Positions 59,641 to 64,000 of a DNA stretch of 64,000 nt are shown piece by piece. Within the stretch, counting starts at the first letter, position 1. Each line of letters begins with the position of its first letter. This DNA comes from Paramyrothecium sp. XJ0827 (lineage: Eukaryota; Ascomycota; Sordariomycetes; Hypocreales; Stachybotryaceae), in the NCBI GenBank assembly GCA_020881915.1, contig JAJFPB010000001.1:4774001-4838000 (forward strand). Direction: 5' to 3'. Below the pieces are notes generated by a model. The model ran no database searches, had not been told where the DNA came from, and was given only the letters and a program-made list of their open reading frames with translations. The translations under genes were made by a program, and so were the position numbers.

Positions 59641-61333
59641 ATGGCTCCGGAAACACCCCTCCTTGAAGACTTCTTGAGGCCCCTCAGGATCGACCTCGAA
59701 ACGATAAACGACCTGAGCCACGGGTTTTTTGATTCGTTTACTCATCTATCAGCGCAGTCCGATGTCCAGTTCCTGCCAACCCCCATCTCGGAATCCATCC
59801 TTCGCCCTGTGGGTGAAAGGGGCCATGGCCGGTGAGTGAAGCCCATCGCTCCCACTATCCTTGGCATGCCAGACTGACCAATGCACAGGAATCTAGCGAT
59901 AGACATGTAAGTTCCTCACTCCCGCGCGTGGAATCATACACCTGCAAGGTCCAAAGGCTTACAGGAAGCGCCGCTGCAGTGGTGGGACCAACCTGAGGGT
60001 TGGTTTTGTTGAGTTACTTGGCAAAGAGTCTTTGGCTGCCGATTCAGAAGAGCCGCAAACCCAGAACCTTGCGGGGCAATTCAGCACGGCGTCAGGACGA
60101 GTGCAGCGTCATTTGGAAAGAGCTTGGCCCATAGATGACCACCTCAAGAGCGAGAATGCCGATGGCCTGTTCCTGTGGATCGGGCAGTGCATCGCTGAGG
60201 TCGTTCGTGAGGGTTGTGATGCATGGCCCATATCCAGGACCGACCCTCTCCCCCTAGGAGTCACATTCAGCTTCCCCATGGTACAGAGCTCCCTCTCTGA
60301 AGCGACGCTCATGGCCATGGGTAAAGGTTTCGCCCTGTCCTACAACACTGACCTCGGATCACGGCTCATGGAAGGATATAACAAGGCCAACTCTGATGGC
60401 TTGCCGGCTATAAGTGTTGCGGCTATAGCGAATGACTCGGTATCCACATTGGTTTCGTTCATCTTCAAGTACGACGAGACGGCGCTGCGGCGGCCAAGCA
60501 TGGGCCTTATCCTGGGCACTGGCTGCAATGCAACGATTCCTCTAAAGCTGTCTCAACTGAAGCCCAGCAAAGCACCCACCAATGTCAGCATACTACCTGG
60601 CGAAAGAGTGGAGGAGGTGAAAATCGCCGTCAACACTGAGTGGAGCATCAATGGTTCCGCGCCGCCTTTGCGAGAATTGGGCTTGATTACTCGGTGGGAC
60701 GAAGTATTAGACTCGCAAGGCGAGACACCGGGGTTTCAGCCTATGGAGTACATGACCGCAGGTAGATACCTGGGCGAGTTGGGACGTATCATTTTTGTCG
60801 ACTATCTAAGTAACGGTCTGCAGATACCTGCAGGGGGGCTCCCGGCGAAGCTCTGCCAACGACACAGCCTGAGTACGACGTTCCTCAGCCACTTCAAGCC
60901 CCTGCAGCCAGTCGTGCTTTTGTCGAGCTTGAAAGAGGAATTTCCCGAATCCACAGCGGGTTCATCATTTTCCTGGACCGAGCTTCATGCCGAAGTTCTC
61001 TATCGCATCGCTAAAGCGATCCAAACCAGAGCCGCAGGAATCATCGCAGCAGCAACCGTGGCACTGCTCACGTTGGGGGACGAGATCCCTCAAGACTATC
61101 CTGGTACCAGCTTGGCTACACGAGAGCTAGGTGTTGGGTACACGGGAGGCTGCATCGTTCATTTCCAGGACTATCTCCTCGACTGCCAAAGCTTTCTAGA
61201 TGAGCTTATGGTGAGGAGATTTGGAGACGACCCTCCAGTCAAAGTGACCCTGAGCCCTTGTCATGACGGAGGCATTACCGGAGCGGGCATTCTTGTGGCG
61301 GCTGCGCTTTCCAGCAGGAGTGCAACGATGTGA
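59641..61333 (+). CDS. atypical hexokinase, probably N-acetylglucosamine kinase type
   Basis: There are three exons, 59641-59831, 59889-59906 (18 nt only) and 59980-61333 (520 residues). The acceptor at 59979 is chosen over the AG at 59964 because it restores the phosphate-1 loop NLAIDIGGTNLRVGFVELLG (residues 65-84). Other hexokinase marks are LGVTFSFP (about 162-169), AIANDSVSTLVSF with catalytic Asp222, LILGTGCNATIPL (about 247-259), NTEWSING (Glu290) and SPCHDGGITGAGILVAAAL near the C-terminus. It diverges from glucose kinases (IANDSVST instead of VNDTTGT-like). Segments such as GYTGGCIVHFQDYLLDCQ recall the fungal GlcNAc kinases (HXK-3 type). The family is certain; the substrate is a moderate-confidence inference. 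The gene is followed 0.8 kb later by an MFS transporter on the same strand. Confidence 0.85.
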
Positions 61334-62148
61334 CGCTGCACAAGACTTCGAAAACATCCTCGACGCTGGCGCTTCGGTGTAGCATGCTTGCAGCCTGCCA
61401 GGAATATCGTATAAATGCATCACCAAACATCTCAAGACATAGACCATCGACGCAGCTTCACGTAGACATCTTTAACCATGCATTCGTTCCACCCACAGCA
61501 ATCTCCCTTGCGTGCCTTGCGAGTAACCGCGCAGTTGTCATACATGGGCTTTCTTTTGGGCTCGGATGCTGTGAGTCTTAGTTCCATGCACGATCCCGCA
61601 TTTTCACCCTACATCGTCCTGCACCGCTATCGTAGCTTGTCTGACCTCCCATCGTATGCAAGCATCATCCCAGCTTGTAGCAGGTGAGTCAGCGGCAAAT
61701 GCTGCGTCCGCCGATATTTACTTTTGATCCCGAGAACCGATATAAAATGTCGGTGGGCAAACCCCCTGGCGTGGCCTGGCTTGTGAATGCAGAGATTTCG
61801 GGACAGATGGCTCCTTACTTGGACTCTTGGACAAAATTTTCATACCTTGTTCTGTTTCTTCATTCTACAGACATAGAGTGATTGATTCTCAGTCCTTGAC
61901 TAGAAGGGGTGGAGAAGTTGAACACTCAGATTGTGTATTTTCCAAACCATTGAAGTTCACGAGGACTTTCCACAACACCAGGCCCAACGCAATTCCGCTT
62001 GTAGGGATCCAGTCTCAGCTAGCAAGCACGACCCAGGCGGACGAGGATTTATATCTGTGTCTGCACATCTTACCTTCACGAACCCACACTTGAACGCTCG
62101 TGAGCCGGATAACGTTTCTGATACCGTTTCCCGTCGACAAAGTCCACC
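61334..62148. other. intergenic, 3' region and next promoter
   Basis: This is the tail-to-head gap between the hexokinase-like gene and the MFS gene. Short frames (61478-61687, 61827-62093) carry no domain. The final 100 nt are C/A-rich and likely the leader of the transporter gene. Confidence 0.45.
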
Positions 62149-64000
62149 ATGGGTAAGGCCAATGGTTATGATTGCCGTGACTGCGAGCCCGATGAGACCT
62201 CTCCACTAATACGGCGTCGAACGGCGTCGACGACCCGGTCCGACGCCACCGAGATATTGTTCCTGAACAATGTTTCGCCCGGCAGGTTCTGGTTCATCTA
62301 CTCACAGGTGCTCGCCTCGCTGTTCATCGCCACCTTCGACGGCACAATCATGGCCTCGTCCCACCCGGTCATCACCTCGTACTTCGGCGCCGCCAACTCG
62401 GCCTCGTGGCTCTCCACGGCCTTCCTGCTGACCTCGACCGCCGTCCAGCCCCTGCTGGGCCGCCTCTCGGACGCCCTGGGCCGGAAGCCGCTCTTCGTCG
62501 GCTGCTTGTCCGTCTTTGCCCTGGCCACGGTGGGCTGCGCCGCCGCCACCAGCATACAGACCTTCATCCTGGCCCGGGCGTTCTGCGGGCTCGGCGCGGG
62601 GGGTACCGTGGCCCTGGGAGGCATCATAATCAGCGACGTTGTGCCCATTGAGTTTGCCCACCCTGAGATGCTATATCCACGAGCGGCGCCTAACATACTC
62701 ATCTAGGCGACGAGGGTCCTACCAGGCCTACATCAACATCGTCTACGGCCTCGGCTCGGCCCTAGGTGCAGCACTCGGCGGCGCCATGGCCGAGGCCATA
62801 GGCTGGAGATGGGAGTTTGGCGTCCAAGTGCCGGCTCTGCTGCTGTGCATAGTCATTTCCCAGCTTTCGATTCCAGATGACCTTGGTATCCAAGGCAAGA
62901 CGAGGTTGAGCGTGTGGGGCGCTTTGGCGGAATTCGATGTGAAGGGTTCTCTCATCCTCACCGTATCCGTGACATTCTTTATATTAGGATTGGTTAGTTT
63001 TCAGCCCTACTCAGCATGTCTTTGAGCTTCATGGGACAAAATACTGACCGACTTTGTCCTGCAGACGCTCGGGGGCAACGTGCTGCCTTGTAAGTATTCC
63101 TTATGACTCTTGTTATGGAAAAAGACATGAGCTGACCGCCCGCATAGGGTCGCATCCTCTCGTCATTGCCGCCCTCTGCATCTTCGTGGTGGGATTTCCC
63201 GCCTTCATATGGGTGGAGCGTTTCGTCCAGAAGCCCATCATGCCTTTGAAGCTGATCTGCTCCTCGCCGCGAGCCAACCTCATCTTCTCCAACGCCATTG
63301 CCGCCTTTCTTACGAGCGCCGTCTACTTCAACATGTAAGTGTCTTCGCTTAAGCCCGCACATCAGGCCCCCAATCGGATATCCTCACAGTACAGTCGCTG
63401 ATTACCCAACTCTTACCGTAGCCCTCTATACTTCCAGGCGGTTCTCCTGCACAGTGCCACATCCTCTGGCTTTAGCCTCGTGGCTCCGACTGTCGCATCC
63501 TCCGTAGCTGCCGCTGCCACCGGATTCGCCATTGCATGGACCGGTCGTTTGACGTGGAGCGTCATCTCGGGCGCCGTCTTCTGCCTTATCGGGACCATCT
63601 GCTTGACATGTCTTGAGCGCAACCTACCCGCCGCCGTCTACTCCATTGCGCTTTTGCCATTCGCCATGGGCCAGGGCATGCAGTTCCCCGGCACAACAAT
63701 GTCCATCCTGGCCGTCTCGCCTCAGTCAGAGCAGGCCGTCGTCACGAGCACTCTTGTGCTTTGGCGCAGCATTGGCAACGTCCTGGGAATCGCTGTCAGC
63801 AGCCTCGTTCTGCAGAATGCGCTGCTCCATTACCTGCGCGTTTTCGTCCAAGGCGCCCAAAGGGACGCGGTCATCGTGCGAGTCAGGTCGTCCGTTGAGG
63901 CCGTAGGGCAGCTGGATCAGCCGTATAGAGACCAGGTCGTTATGAGCTACGAAGCCTCATTGAACCTGACCATGAAATGTTGCGTGGGGTTTGCCATTGT
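62149..64000 (+). CDS. MFS transporter, DHA2 (14-TM) type, truncated by the window
   Basis: There are five exons so far, 62149-62651, 62707-62992, 63065-63089 (25 nt), 63148-63334 and 63422-64000 and beyond; 526 residues are present and the C-terminus is outside the window. The first donor is the weak GTTTGC, and joining there restores the expected loop VVPIERRGSYQAYIN. The N-terminus is polar and acidic (about 1-45). Membrane helices begin at FWFIYSQVLASLFIATFDGT. Motif A is GRLSDALGRKPLF, and the motif C region includes GLGSALGAALGG. Helices continue through FNIPLYFQAVLLHSATSSG and LPFAMGQGMQFPGTTMS. The pattern fits DHA2 drug:H+ antiporters, including Vba-type vacuolar basic amino acid transporters; the substrate is unknown. 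Confidence 0.88.

Noticed and set aside
59641..64000. Hexokinase plus MFS transporter as a GlcNAc utilisation or secondary metabolite cluster
   Set aside because: The transporter is DHA2-type, not the sugar transporter type expected for GlcNAc uptake, and no deaminase, deacetylase or biosynthetic enzyme is nearby in the window.
20..64000. CRISPR arrays, rRNA, intact tRNA genes, intact transposases or telomere repeats
   Set aside because: No regularly spaced repeats, no rRNA motifs, no B-box with matching A-box and cloverleaf, no transposase or reverse transcriptase motifs, and no TTAGGG arrays were seen on reading both strands.

Overview
This window reads as nuclear DNA of a filamentous ascomycete (Pezizomycotina, most likely a sordariomycete such as Hypocreales). 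The genes carry short spliceosomal introns of about 47-165 nt with GTRNGT-like donors, and long pyrimidine-rich leaders precede several start codons. The protein set is also fungal: a Zn(II)2Cys6 regulator, an RCR-type membrane protein, a fibroin-3-related protein, a SAM-PH protein, an Rsm26-like mitoribosomal protein and a conserved small secreted protein. No rRNA, intact tRNA, CRISPR array or intact transposon was found. All exon joins were worked out by hand from reading frame and splice sites.

Layout. 1-7.7 kb is gene-poor, with one convincing small Cys-rich ORF (4777-5037, minus). 7.8-19.1 kb holds a small coiled-coil protein of unknown function, an RCR-like membrane protein, a fibroin-3-related membrane protein with a Tyr/Gly/Gln-rich tail, a STIMATE-family vacuolar membrane protein (minus), and, divergent from it, a SOD-fold mitoribosomal protein. 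20-22.5 kb is a SAM-PH protein (minus). 22.5-30.9 kb is an 8.3 kb stretch with no gene I can support. 30.9-33.0 kb is a Zn2Cys6 transcription factor. 33-37 kb is non-coding, with G-runs and short repeats.

37.1-42.9 kb holds a type I membrane protein converging on a large F-box protein that ends in a CaaX box. 45.7-46.3 kb is a small secreted protein (minus). 48.7-50.8 kb is a membrane-anchored type B carboxylesterase. 51.3-54.2 kb is a large disordered protein (minus). 55.5-57.4 kb is a DcpS scavenger decapping enzyme whose coding end overlaps that of a convergent GILT-like gene by 26 nt. 59.6-61.3 kb is an atypical hexokinase, probably GlcNAc kinase type. 62.1 kb to the window edge is a DHA2-type MFS transporter, truncated by the window.

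I see no biosynthetic cluster: the genes look like dispersed housekeeping and cell-surface functions. The best leads are two neighbouring single-pass membrane proteins that each carry a PPxY motif (candidate Rsp5/Nedd4 adaptors), one with a FET-like low-complexity tail; an F-box protein predicted to be prenylated; a GILT homologue without the second active-site cysteine; and several unusual splice structures, namely an intron directly after the ATG, an 18-nt exon inside the hexokinase phosphate loop, a 25-nt exon, and a stop-free in-frame intron.
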